From NCBI RefSeq assembly GCF_000621565.1, contig NZ_JHXZ01000015.1, forward strand, positions 1 through 64,000: DNA of 64,000 bases, given 5' to 3'. This document shows, in pieces, positions 54,421 to 63,244 of this stretch (its first letter is position 1; every line of letters starts with the position of its first letter). The notes beneath the pieces are model-generated. The model was not told where the DNA came from. It searched no databases and saw only the letters and a list, made by a program, of their open reading frames with translations. This DNA comes from Butyrivibrio sp. LB2008 (GTDB lineage: Bacteria > Bacillota > Clostridia > Lachnospirales > Lachnospiraceae). Made by a program: the position numbers and the translations under genes.

Positions 54421-56337
54421 TCATCCCCGGTGTAGCCTGTTATATACGTTAGGATCAAGATCGGGGTTAACTTTGGTCATTTTTCTGTCGTAAGTCATAA
54501 GGCCGTTTACTTCCTCTTCGACGTCGCTGACCTGAGTATATACCGCTCCGGAAAGCCCCTTTGAGATAAGAGGAATAATATTTGCATTTATCACGTTGTA
54601 ATAAGCAACGCCCAGAGCTTCGAGAGTATCATATTTTTTGTAACCAAATACCCTGTCTACGCTTGAATGACCGTCTATGTGGCAGGTAAAACCGCCGTAT
54701 TCCGAGATTACAAAAGCTCTGTTCTTGGGATCTTTTTCGACTGAAAGAGGTCTGAAGTAGTTGTGTACGCTTCTGAAGTCTCCGCTTCCTTCGTCGAACC
54801 ATCCGCTGGCCTGATCGATAGGCCTTGTCTTGTCGAGCTCTTTCGCCATAACAGTGGCACCTGCGGCGTTGAACTGGCCCCATCCCTCATTGAACAGCAC
54901 CCAAGTAGCTATTGAGGGTACGCTGTAGAGATAACGGATGGTATTCTGCATCTCGTTAAGCCACTCTCTGCGACCTTCGGCCGAGTGTCTTGAGAAGGTC
55001 TTGTAATATGCGGGACCGTCCGACATTCTTCCGAATACTTTTGGGAAAAGAGTCGGAAGATAGGAAACCATGGGCTTTGCGTAGGATGAGCCTCCGCTTA
55101 CCATGTCCTGCCATACTATCATTCCAAGTCTGTCGCAGTGATAGTACCAACGCGCGGCTTCGATCTTTACATGTTTTCTCATCATGTTGAAATGAAGCCT
55201 TTTCATCTCGGTTATGTCGAATATAAGTGCTTCATCCGAAGGTGCGGTGTAGAGACCGTCCGGCCAGTAGCCCTGATCGAGAACTCCCATGAGGAAGTAG
55301 GGCTTGTGGTTAAGGAAGAAGCGCATATTGTCATTATCATCTTTTTCTATGGTAAAAGATCTCATGGCGAAGTAAGATTCAATCTTGTCATCGCCTGCTT
55401 CAATATGCAGCGGATACAGATAAGGATCTTCAGGAGTCCACAAGTGAGCGTTGTCAATTTCAAAAGAGAACTTGTAGCCTTCCGGAGCAAATTCTTTTAC
55501 GCCTGCTTCGTTAGAAGGGTAAGTGTCCGATGAATAAAGCTCTTCGCGTTCAAAGTTAATGCGTTCGCCGGATTTATCGGATATCTTCACATCATGCCCC
55601 GGAATGGTGATATTGACGTCACAGGGCTTGTTTGTCGAAACTTCAATCGTTACGCTCTTCAGATCCTGAGAGGGTGTTACGATAAGCTCTCTTACGTATG
55701 TCTCCGGAACTTCTTCAATCCACACGGTCTGCCAGATTCCGCTTTGTGCGGTGTAGTACATACCGCCTCTTCTGAGTGTCTGCTTACCTCTGCTGTGGTA
55801 GGAACTGTCGCTGGTATCTCTTACTTTCACATTCAGAAGCGTTTCAAGTGCGCAGCCGTCTGAGAATTTCAGATAATCTGTTATATCCATGGTAAAAGGA
55901 AGATAGCCGCCACCATGAGATCCTACAAATCTGGAATTTATATACACTTCGGCAAATTGATCGACCGCTCCGAAATGCAGGAGAAATCTGGAGTTCTGAT
56001 ATTTCCTTTTAAGTGGTGGAAGTACCTTTTTGTACCAGAGAACCTGGTCGGGAAGAAGTCTTTTTTCAACACCTGATAAAAAACTCTCGGGTGAAAAAGG
56101 TACGAGAATCTCGCCGTCTGTATCTGCGGGAAGTACGTTTGCGGATATGTCACTGACAATCTTGTATTCCCAGATACCGTTTAAATTTAAAAAATCGTCC
56201 CTTACAAAGCGGGGCCTTGGATATTCGGGAAGAACGTTGTCTTTGTCGAGGTTTTCTCCCCATGTAGTGTAAAGTCTGTTAAGCACATCGTCCTCGTGAG
56301 GCTTGTCGATTGCTTTTATTGCGTCAATTAAGTCCAT
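54421..56337 (-). CDS. GH2-family glycoside hydrolase
   Basis: 638 residues from the ATG 6 nt behind GGAAAGG. N-terminal jelly-roll sugar-binding domain (about 40–210: GIWEYKIV, WYKKVLPP, VYINSRFVGSHGGGY), Ig-like domain, then TIM barrel with acid/base Glu in FNEGWGQF (about 480) and nucleophile Glu in VISEYGGF (about 543). Activity could be beta-galactosidase, -glucuronidase, -mannosidase or other; no motif decides. No signal peptide. Its start overlaps the DUF975 gene by 14 nt, implying translational coupling. Confidence 0.88.
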   Translation of the reverse strand: MDLIDAIKAIDKPHEDDVLNRLYTTWGENLDKDNVLPEYPRPRFVRDDFLNLNGIWEYKIVSDISANVLPADTDGEILVPFSPESFLSGVEKRLLPDQVLWYKKVLPPLKRKYQNSRFLLHFGAVDQFAEVYINSRFVGSHGGGYLPFTMDITDYLKFSDGCALETLLNVKVRDTSDSSYHSRGKQTLRRGGMYYTAQSGIWQTVWIEEVPETYVRELIVTPSQDLKSVTIEVSTNKPCDVNITIPGHDVKISDKSGERINFEREELYSSDTYPSNEAGVKEFAPEGYKFSFEIDNAHLWTPEDPYLYPLHIEAGDDKIESYFAMRSFTIEKDDNDNMRFFLNHKPYFLMGVLDQGYWPDGLYTAPSDEALIFDITEMKRLHFNMMRKHVKIEAARWYYHCDRLGMIVWQDMVSGGSSYAKPMVSYLPTLFPKVFGRMSDGPAYYKTFSRHSAEGRREWLNEMQNTIRYLYSVPSIATWVLFNEGWGQFNAAGATVMAKELDKTRPIDQASGWFDEGSGDFRSVHNYFRPLSVEKDPKNRAFVISEYGGFTCHIDGHSSVDRVFGYKKYDTLEALGVAYYNVINANIIPLISKGLSGAVYTQVSDVEEEVNGLMTYDRKMTKVNPDLDPNVYNRLHRG

Positions 56338-57064
56338 TTTCAACCTTTCCTGTGTTTGATGCAGCGATCAGATCTTGATAGAACGCTGTCAGTGTTGCAT
56401 ATCTGTAGACAGAAATCCACAAAAGAGGGATGAAAAAGGTCAAGCATCCGAAAATGATAAGCGGAATGAAGCTTACATGCAGATAGAAGAGCTTAAACTT
56501 GTTTCCCTGCATAAGTGTTTTGCTGTAAGCAAGGAGTTCTTTTGCCGATCTGTCGGGATAATCATGTAAAAGATAAAATGCCTGCGAATATGTAAGTGAT
56601 ACATATACATTTACTATCATGCCGAGTGCGATTGCGATAAATAGCGCGAAGCGGACGTAGTTAGATGAATCAGGCGTCAATATAAATAAGATAATCGAAA
56701 TGGGAAGACTTGAGATAAAGTCAACCAGTACAAAGACTAATTGAATCTTGACCGCTTTATCAGGGTGCTGTTTGAGTCCGAAGAAAACGTCACTTGCGGA
56801 AACTGTCTGCGAATAAATGAGATTCATGTACAGATAAGCTTTTCCCGAGACCAGAATTCCCAATAGAACGCTGACAATAAAGATGATAATTTCATTTATT
56901 GCAAATATAATAAGGCTACGTGAGTCGGATACTGTAACAATACCCGATATAGCCGTTTGAAGAACGAATATTATAATATTGGCTAAGATCAAAGTGCCGT
57001 ATTTATCAAGAGATCTTTCTTTTGCGATAGCTTTTAATTCTGCTGATGTCTTAAGATTAGTCAT
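56324..57064 (-). CDS. DUF975-family membrane protein
   Basis: 246 residues, about six membrane helices. Start AELKAIAKERSLDKYG and the DVFFGLKQHPDKAVKIQL loop followed by SAKELLAYSKTLMQGNKFKL are typical of DUF975. Function unknown; found widely in Clostridia membranes. Second gene from the end of a four-gene leftward run. Confidence 0.8.
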   Translation of the reverse strand: MTNLKTSAELKAIAKERSLDKYGTLILANIIIFVLQTAISGIVTVSDSRSLIIFAINEIIIFIVSVLLGILVSGKAYLYMNLIYSQTVSASDVFFGLKQHPDKAVKIQLVFVLVDFISSLPISIILFILTPDSSNYVRFALFIAIALGMIVNVYVSLTYSQAFYLLHDYPDRSAKELLAYSKTLMQGNKFKLFYLHVSFIPLIIFGCLTFFIPLLWISVYRYATLTAFYQDLIAASNTGKVENGLN

Positions 57065-57082
57065 TAGTTAATTGCTCCCAAC

Positions 57083-57580
57083 TTACCCCGCGAGGTCGAT
57101 ATTTGCACCGACAAGTCCCTGGCGGTGCATTGCTTTGCGTTCTTTTTCATATGGATTGTCTTCATTTTCATAGCGGATCTTGGTGGTTGTCGTTCCTCCG
57201 CAGACATAGGTTCTGCCGCATTCCGGACAGATCGCGGTCTTTATTGCGACCGAAGCCTGAAGGACTTTGCCGTTGTTCATTGCGGCGTCCTTATAGGCGT
57301 TACTTACGTGCTCTGCTTCGTGTCCGCGCACTCTCGCAGGAGCGGACTGCGGACTGATGTGCTGAGCGCTCTTAAAGGAAACCATCTCATCCGAACCGTC
57401 CTGGTACTTACGATTCTTGCAGGTTTCGCACTCTGCCGGAGATGATATCCTGCCCGGTGCCTTCTCAGTGGAGACATTGGGATTCAATATTGGTTTGTTG
57501 CCTGCTGCGGCACTTGTGCCGAGCGCGGCGGCAGATCTGTAAGGCACATATCCGCTGCCAACCGCACCGATAATACTCAT
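57083..57580 (-). CDS. HExxH-containing putative metalloprotease-like protein (SprA-related)
   Basis: 165 residues. Central motif GHEAEHV (HExxH, zincin type) followed by SNAYKDAA. Two cysteine pairs, CETCKNRKYQDGSDEMVSFK before it and CPECGRTYVCGG after it, may bind metal. The pattern resembles the SprA-related/CJM1_0395 metalloprotease-like family, common in Lachnospiraceae. Proteolysis is unproven. Starts 3 nt after the preceding gene's stop. Confidence 0.65.
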   Translation of the reverse strand: MSIIGAVGSGYVPYRSAAALGTSAAAGNKPILNPNVSTEKAPGRISSPAECETCKNRKYQDGSDEMVSFKSAQHISPQSAPARVRGHEAEHVSNAYKDAAMNNGKVLQASVAIKTAICPECGRTYVCGGTTTTKIRYENEDNPYEKERKAMHRQGLVGANIDLAG

Positions 57581-57583
57581 AAA

Positions 57584-57982
57584 CTACCTCGATTCCAGTT
57601 CTTTTAACATATCATCAAAACTTATTCCGTTCATCTGCTCGGACATAGTGTTTAACTGCTGGCGATATTCAGGGTTGGTCAATATCGTGTGTACGCTGGT
57701 TATCATAACGAAGTAACCAAGGACGACTCCGATTGTTCCGAATATAAGAGCTTTTTTGGCCTGCGGAAGAAATGTCTTCATTGCTCCCTTGGACAAAAGA
57801 GCCAGAACGATCGCAACACCTCCCAGAATTATTGAGGTATAAAAAATAAAGCAAAGCGGGATTGAAAACATCCCCAGAACTCTGGCAAAAGAAGCAAGCG
57901 AAACATGCTTGTCCAACTCGTTATGCGCTTTGTTGTAGTTATAGTTGTTATAGTAGTACTTCTCGTCGTCGTTTTCTGCCAT
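57584..57982 (-). CDS. Small membrane protein, DUF4190-like
   Basis: 132 residues with two membrane helices (about 35–65 and 75–100), a Tyr/Asn-rich N-terminus and a helical C-terminus. The LGMFSIPLCFIFYTSIILGG and FGTIGVVLGYFVMI segments resemble DUF4190 proteins. First gene of the leftward run. Function unknown. Confidence 0.65.
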   Translation of the reverse strand: MAENDDEKYYYNNYNYNKAHNELDKHVSLASFARVLGMFSIPLCFIFYTSIILGGVAIVLALLSKGAMKTFLPQAKKALIFGTIGVVLGYFVMITSVHTILTNPEYRQQLNTMSEQMNGISFDDMLKELESR

Positions 57983-58077
57983 TATATTATGAATTACTCC
58001 TCTTAAAGGTTTCGTCAGTTACTTAAATTTTAGTATAAAACCCCTTATTTTACAATGCTTCGACATTTTAAGGACTC

Positions 58078-58107
58078 TTGAAATACGTCCGCAAGGCTTG
58101 GTATAAT
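58078..58107 (+). promoter_or_regulatory. Promoter upstream of tex
   Basis: TTGAAA, 18-nt spacer, TATAAT, 92 nt before the ATG. Confidence 0.6.
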
Positions 58108-58199
58108 ATGGAAGTGTGTGATTTATGAAAAATTAATCGAAAGTTATTGTTTTTATCATAAATTCGGCATGCAAAGCATATATATACTGCGAGGTAGGT

Positions 58200-60974
58200 A
58201 TGGATATAGTTGTAAAGATAAAAGAAGAGCTTAATGTAGAAAAGTGGCAGGTTGAAGCCGCAATTAAGCTGATTGATGAAGGTAATACCATTCCCTTTAT
58301 CTCACGTTACAGAAAGGAAGTAACAGGCTCATTAAACGACGAGCAGCTTCGTAACCTTGATGAAAGGCTTAAGTACCTTAGAGGACTTGAGGAGCGAAGA
58401 GAGCAGGTTCTTGCTTCTATCGAGGAGCAGGGCAAGATGACGGATGAGCTCAAGGCCAAGATCATTGCGGCTGAGACAATGGTTGCAATTGAAGACTTGT
58501 ATCTTCCTTATCGTCCCAAGAGAAAGACAAGGGCGAGCATTGCCAGAGAGAAAGGACTTGAGGGATTATCCGAGATCATTCTTGCGCAGGAGATCACAGG
58601 CTCTTTGGAAGAAGCGGCTAAAGCTTTCGTTGACGCCGAGAAGGGTGTGGAAGACGAAAATGAGGCTATCCGCGGAGCAATGGATATTATCGCCGAAGAT
58701 ATTTCGGACAACGCCGACTATCGTACGTATATAAGAGAAGCTACAATGGAGAACGGTATCCTTGTCGGAAGAGCCAAGGATGAGAAGGCTCAGAGCGTTT
58801 ATGAAATGTATTACGACTACGACGAACCTGTAAAGAAGGTTCTGGGACACAGAGTACTTGCCCTTAACAGAGGTGAGGCCGAGAAGTTCCTTGTGGTCAA
58901 GATACAGGCTCCTGAGGAAGATATCCTCAGATATCTTAATACAAAACTTATTAAAAAAGATAATCCGGTGACTACTCCGGTCATCGAAGAAATAACAAGA
59001 GATGCCTATGAGAGATTGATAGCACCTGCTATTGAAAGAGACATCAGAAATGAGCTTACAGAGAACGCCGAGGACGGTGCAATTTCAGTATTTGGTAAGA
59101 ATCTTACCCAGCTCCTTATGGCACCTCCCATCGTAGGAAAGACTGTCCTTGGTTGGGATCCCGCGTTCAGAACGGGATGTAAGCTTGCGATAGTTGATGC
59201 AACCGGAAAAGTGCTTGATACAAAGGTTATTTATCCCACAGCACCTCAGAACAAAGTTGAGGAAGCCAAGGCAGATCTTAAGAAACTTATAGATAAATAT
59301 AACGTAGATCTTATTTCTGTAGGAAACGGAACAGCTTCAAGAGAGTCTGAACAGGTTATTGTAGAGCTTATAAAAGAACTCGATAGACCGGTTCAGTATG
59401 TAATCGTAAATGAAGCCGGTGCGTCTGTTTATTCTGCAAGTAAACTTGCAACCGAGGAGTTTCCACAATTCGATGTTGGACAGAGAAGCGCGGCATCTAT
59501 AGCAAGACGATTGCAAGATCCTCTTGCAGAACTTGTTAAGATCGATCCCAAGTCAATCGGTGTCGGTCAGTATCAGCATGATATGAATCAGAAAAAACTC
59601 GGCGAGACACTTGAAGGTGTTGTCGAGGACTGTGTTAATAAAGTAGGTGTAGATCTTAATACTGCATCTGCACCTCTTCTTCAGTATATTTCAGGTATTT
59701 CCAAGGCTATTGCCAAGAATATCGTTGATTACAGAGAAGAGAACGGTAAGTTCAAGAGCAGGGAAGAGCTCCTTAAAGTTCCGAAGCTCGGACCCAAGGC
59801 ATATGAGCAGTGCGCCGGATTCCTCAGAATTGCTGACGGAGAGAACCCTCTTGATGCAACAAGTGTGCATCCAGAGTCATACGAGGCAACACTTAAGCTT
59901 ATGGATAAGCTTGGAATAACATTTGATGATGTTCGCGCAGCGCAGAAGAACGCAGCAAAAGCAGTTCTTGAAAAGCCCGCTGCACGTCCCGAGAATAAAC
60001 CAGCACCCAAGAAAAAGCCCAAGCAGGTTGTTATCAAGAACACCAATACAGCTATGGGTGCAGCTCTTGCAGCAGCACTTGCGGGAAGCAATCTTGCTGT
60101 TGTTGAAGATGATACAAATGCTAAGAGCAAGAATAATGCCGCTTCAAAGGCAAATGACAATAACGGAGCAGCTAAGGAAGGCGTTTCTACAGGTTCTCTT
60201 TCACACAAGATCACAGAGAGCGAGAAGAAGAAACTTTCTGAGGAACTTGGAGTAGGTGAGATCACTCTTACCGATATTCTCAGCGAGCTTGAGAAGCCCT
60301 CAAGAGATCCTCGTGAGAGCATGCCTGCACCTATTCTTAGAAGTGACGTTCTTGATATGAAAGATCTTAAGCCCGGAATGGTGCTTAAAGGAACTGTGCG
60401 CAATGTAATCGACTTTGGTTGTTTCGTAGATATCGGAGTTCATCAGGACGGACTTGTTCATATCTCACATATCACAGACAGATTCATCAAGCATCCGCTT
60501 GAGGCTGTGAGCGTAGGAGATATCGTAGATGTTCAGGTTCTTGATGTAGAAGTTGATAAGAAGAGAATCTCTCTTTCAATGAAGCTAAGAGACCCTGCCC
60601 AGGTAGCTGCAGAGGCAGCAGAAAAAGCTGCAAAGAGACCTGCCCAGGAAGCCGCAAAGGCAGCAGAGAGAAAGGCAAGAGACGAAGAGGCCAGGAAGGC
60701 CGCAAAAGCCGCAGCTCCCGCAAGAAAGTCTGTAGTTAAGAAGACTACGGTTAAGAAGACGGAGACTTCTGCAAGCACAGCAAAGACTGCCGGAAGTGCA
60801 GAGACTGCTGCAAAAACTGCTAAGTCTGTTGCAGGAGAGGCATCAGGTTCTGTGAAGAAAGCAGCCGGCAAACCCGCAACCGCTACTGCACCGGCAACCG
60901 GAGATGCTCCGGCACCCGCTAAGAAATTCAAGAAAAAAGGCATTGTTATCTTTAAAGGTAATGCAAACGATTAA
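58200..60974 (+). CDS. tex: Tex-like RNA-binding protein with linker and histone-H1-like tail
   Basis: 924 residues versus about 720–780 for standard Tex. N-terminal helical and YqgF-like domains (e.g. GWDPAFRTGCKLAIVD), HhH region (LNTASAPLLQYISGISKAIA), a basic/Ala-rich insert (about 580–700), S1 domain (about 722–797: GTVRNVIDFGCFVDIGVHQD), then a ~125-residue Ala/Lys/Pro-rich tail. Tex affects transcription and RNA handling. Insert and tail resemble disordered nucleic-acid-binding H1-type sequence. Confidence 0.92.
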   Translation: MDIVVKIKEELNVEKWQVEAAIKLIDEGNTIPFISRYRKEVTGSLNDEQLRNLDERLKYLRGLEERREQVLASIEEQGKMTDELKAKIIAAETMVAIEDLYLPYRPKRKTRASIAREKGLEGLSEIILAQEITGSLEEAAKAFVDAEKGVEDENEAIRGAMDIIAEDISDNADYRTYIREATMENGILVGRAKDEKAQSVYEMYYDYDEPVKKVLGHRVLALNRGEAEKFLVVKIQAPEEDILRYLNTKLIKKDNPVTTPVIEEITRDAYERLIAPAIERDIRNELTENAEDGAISVFGKNLTQLLMAPPIVGKTVLGWDPAFRTGCKLAIVDATGKVLDTKVIYPTAPQNKVEEAKADLKKLIDKYNVDLISVGNGTASRESEQVIVELIKELDRPVQYVIVNEAGASVYSASKLATEEFPQFDVGQRSAASIARRLQDPLAELVKIDPKSIGVGQYQHDMNQKKLGETLEGVVEDCVNKVGVDLNTASAPLLQYISGISKAIAKNIVDYREENGKFKSREELLKVPKLGPKAYEQCAGFLRIADGENPLDATSVHPESYEATLKLMDKLGITFDDVRAAQKNAAKAVLEKPAARPENKPAPKKKPKQVVIKNTNTAMGAALAAALAGSNLAVVEDDTNAKSKNNAASKANDNNGAAKEGVSTGSLSHKITESEKKKLSEELGVGEITLTDILSELEKPSRDPRESMPAPILRSDVLDMKDLKPGMVLKGTVRNVIDFGCFVDIGVHQDGLVHISHITDRFIKHPLEAVSVGDIVDVQVLDVEVDKKRISLSMKLRDPAQVAAEAAEKAAKRPAQEAAKAAERKARDEEARKAAKAAAPARKSVVKKTTVKKTETSASTAKTAGSAETAAKTAKSVAGEASGSVKKAAGKPATATAPATGDAPAPAKKFKKKGIVIFKGNAND

Positions 60975-61032
60975 TAAAATGTGAGTTAGCAAGACACCAC
61001 ACTAGTATTTGAAGTATTTGTGTTAATGAGAT

Positions 61033-61068
61033 CATTCCCGATTGGCTTTGGCCGGTCGGGAATTTTTA
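61033..61068 (+). terminator. Terminator after tex
   Basis: ATTCCCGA pairs with TCGGGAAT, with inner TGGC/GCCG, then TTTT. From here to 61400 I see no gene; only small stems such as GCGC-CTAT-GCGC (61368). Confidence 0.75.
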
Positions 61069-61400
61069 TACCATTGTTATCTTAGTGAGCTAAGAGCCCG
61101 TTCTTTAATTATTAAAGGCGTTCTGCTATTTTAAGTTTTGCTTGCTAATTATAGATAATGGAAATATAATGTTTTTCAGACGTTTTTTGAACGTGTTATA
61201 GAGCAGAGTGCGGTAGGTAAATGCTGCACTACTCGAATTTTCTTGTTACGACTTGATTTTGGTAATTCAATTCAAAGCGTACATCTTGCCGGTTCGGGCA
61301 TGTTTTCTTTTTGTTGATTTATGTGGTGTTTTGGGATAACGTATGTTTTTTAATTTGGGAATCTTTGCGCCTATGCGCTATATGAGTAGGAATGTCGAGC

Positions 61401-61450
61401 TTGGCTGGAATTGGCAGTGGACTTGGCTGGAATTGGCGTTGGACTTGGCA
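61401..61450. repeat. 22-bp tandem direct repeat
   Basis: TTGGCTGGAATTGGC followed by (AG/GT)TGGAC occurs twice head-to-tail (61401–61422, 61423–61444), then a partial third copy. It ends just before the inverted-repeat array. Confidence 0.8.
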
Positions 61451-61457
61451 GGGGAGC

Positions 61458-62016
61458 TACAGATAAGTATTGCACAAGTAGTTTAGATTATCGGTTATTT
61501 AAGATTTTTCATTGAGAGTGTCAGTGAAAATGCGGCCAGAATTTGGATAGATATTATGGAGCACAGATAGGTAATACGCAAGGGCCTGCATTTATCTGGG
61601 ATTTTGAGAAGGTTTTCGGAGAAAATTGGAGAATTTACAGATAAAAAATCCGTAAGGTGGGGTGTTTATCTGTGTATTTATGATTTTTTTTCAGAAAAAT
61701 TACTGTAAAACACAGATAGAACAAGCAAATGGCGCTGTTTTAATCTGGGAATTTGATCGCATCAGCTATAAAGAAGTGCTGAAAATACAGATAAAGCAGT
61801 TATGCTAAGTATTTTTTATCTGGAACTCCGTCCGTATGTCTCATGAAAATCCTAGAAAAACACAGATAAATCATGTATATGGATTGATTCTAATCTGGGA
61901 TTGCAAATTTTACCAAAGAATTATGATTAGTGAATTGGAAAGAACCACGAAGAAAGAAAATCAAGAAAAGGAAAGACACAGATAAATCGGTAGCAGTTAA
62001 GTGATTAAGCTGTGGA
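61458..62016. repeat. Periodic array of 40-nt inverted-repeat units
   Basis: Units begin yACAGATA and carry ATCTG(GGA) exactly 32 nt later. Strict copies start at 61562, 61636, 61711, 61786 and 61861 (steps 74, 75, 75, 75). Degenerate copies start at 61458 (ATCGG at offset 32) and 61977. Arms pair 5–9 bp (perfect 9 bp in the 61636 unit). The ~25 nt between arms and ~35 nt between units differ from copy to copy; A-rich DNA precedes each unit. No protein frame runs through it because stops interrupt. It lies directly upstream of a PD-(D/E)XK-type gene. Nature unknown. Confidence 0.8.
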
Positions 62017-62122
62017 ATCAAAAACAGGTAAAAATAATAATAGATAAAAAATATTAGGAATGGGAAAGGCGCTTCTATTCTCGGAATAGTGAACCGTTAC
62101 CCAAGAAAGTTAGGAGTAAAAA

Positions 62123-62965
62123 ATGTTACAGATTCAAGATATAATGCAAACTTTGGAAGAAAGGCAAAAGGAGCTCGGAAGAGTAGTTTCTATTGGAAAG
62201 AGAGCTAAGATGGATTTACCGCATGGAAGGCTAAGAATTAATCATAACAAAGGAGTTGTGGAATATTACCGAATCACTGAGAAGAATGACACTTGCGGGA
62301 AATATTTGAAGAAGAGCGACAAAGCGATTATAAGAAATCTTGCTCAAAGAGAATATATTGATAAGCAGTTAAAAAGCGCGAATGTCGAGCTTGAGGAGAT
62401 TGAAAGAATAATTAAAGCATTGCAAAAGATAGTTAGTAAGGGGACAAGCGGGAAAGAGATCCTTTATAAATCCGACAGTGTTTATTCCTTGATGAGCGAT
62501 GAGAGGAAGGCGCTTATTGAACCTATGCTTATGAGCAATTATGAATATGCATTGAAATGGGAAAAAGAGGAATACAAGAAAAATGAATTTAAAACGGAAG
62601 AAAAGGTTTATTCAACTAAGAAAGGTGACATGGTGAGATCTAAGTCTGAAGCAATGTTGGCTGATATGTACTATGATTTGGGAATTCCTTATCGCTATGA
62701 AGCTGAGCTTCGGCTCAAAAGTGGAAGGACAACCTATCCGGACTTTACCATTCTTAATGTGACAAACAGACAGGAAATATACCATGAGCACATGGGACTT
62801 ATAGATGATGAAGAATACAGATTTCATAATCTTCGGAAAATAGAAGAGTATAGAAAAAATGGAATTTTTACAGGGAAGAATCTTTTTATAACATATGAGT
62901 CGGGTGGCTGCCCGCTAAATATACGGGAAATTGCAAAATGTGTGAGATGGATTCTGGGTATGTGA
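62123..62965 (+). CDS. PD-(D/E)XK nuclease-like protein of unknown role
   Basis: 280 residues, start behind TTAGGAG. Residues 1–150 are helical and coiled-coil-like (EERQKELGRV, LKSANVELEEIERIIKALQK). Residues 165–260 look like a PD-(D/E)XK core: Glu176 in RSKSEAMLADM, PD at 206–207 in TTYPDFTIL, and Glu/His in EIYHEHMG (218–223), where a Lys is usual. From memory, the RSKSE..YPDF..HEH pattern is a recurrent uncharacterised family in Lachnospiraceae. Nuclease activity is inferred. The adjacent repeat array may be its regulatory region or substrate. Confidence 0.7.
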   Translation: MLQIQDIMQTLEERQKELGRVVSIGKRAKMDLPHGRLRINHNKGVVEYYRITEKNDTCGKYLKKSDKAIIRNLAQREYIDKQLKSANVELEEIERIIKALQKIVSKGTSGKEILYKSDSVYSLMSDERKALIEPMLMSNYEYALKWEKEEYKKNEFKTEEKVYSTKKGDMVRSKSEAMLADMYYDLGIPYRYEAELRLKSGRTTYPDFTILNVTNRQEIYHEHMGLIDDEEYRFHNLRKIEEYRKNGIFTGKNLFITYESGGCPLNIREIAKCVRWILGM

Positions 62966-63202
62966 GAAATGATTTTTTACAGATATTAAATAGTAAAAGA
63001 TAAGATTGTTACGGTAAAAAAGAGTTATTATAAGCAGAATTAGTGCTTAATAGGGCTTTGAGCATTATAACAATATTTAGTTAGGTAACAGCAAAAAATG
63101 GCGTGAATAGTAATAAGGAAATAGGTATAATGGATATGTATAATGCCGTAAAAAGAGAATTCTTATTTATTAAGGGCATCATATAGTGTAAATAATATGT
63201 CG

Positions 63203-63219
63203 GCGCCTGCCGGAGGCGC
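63203..63219. promoter_or_regulatory. Short stem before xylulokinase
   Basis: GCGCCT-GCCGG-AGGCGC, 12 nt before AGGAGG. Could mark an operator or a leader stem. The rest of the ~280-nt gap after the nuclease gene shows nothing convincing. Confidence 0.4.
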
Positions 63220-63244
63220 TTATATATTTAATAGGAGGTTACAT

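Noticed and set aside
59729-60403. 224-codon open frame opposite the tex insert region
   Set aside because: Open only because the sense strand is Ala/Lys rich; Ser/Leu/Ala-rich product without start signals.
61637-61936. Tandem protein repeat of 25 codons (75-nt period, frame reading T-D-K/R ... L-G)
   Set aside because: Stops occur in this frame within or after almost every unit and no start or ribosome site is seen. It could at most be a long-dead coding repeat.
61458-62016. Classical CRISPR array
   Set aside because: Conserved blocks are only about 8–11 nt and occur as opposed halves; spacers are unequal (about 25 and 35 nt), and no cas gene is nearby.
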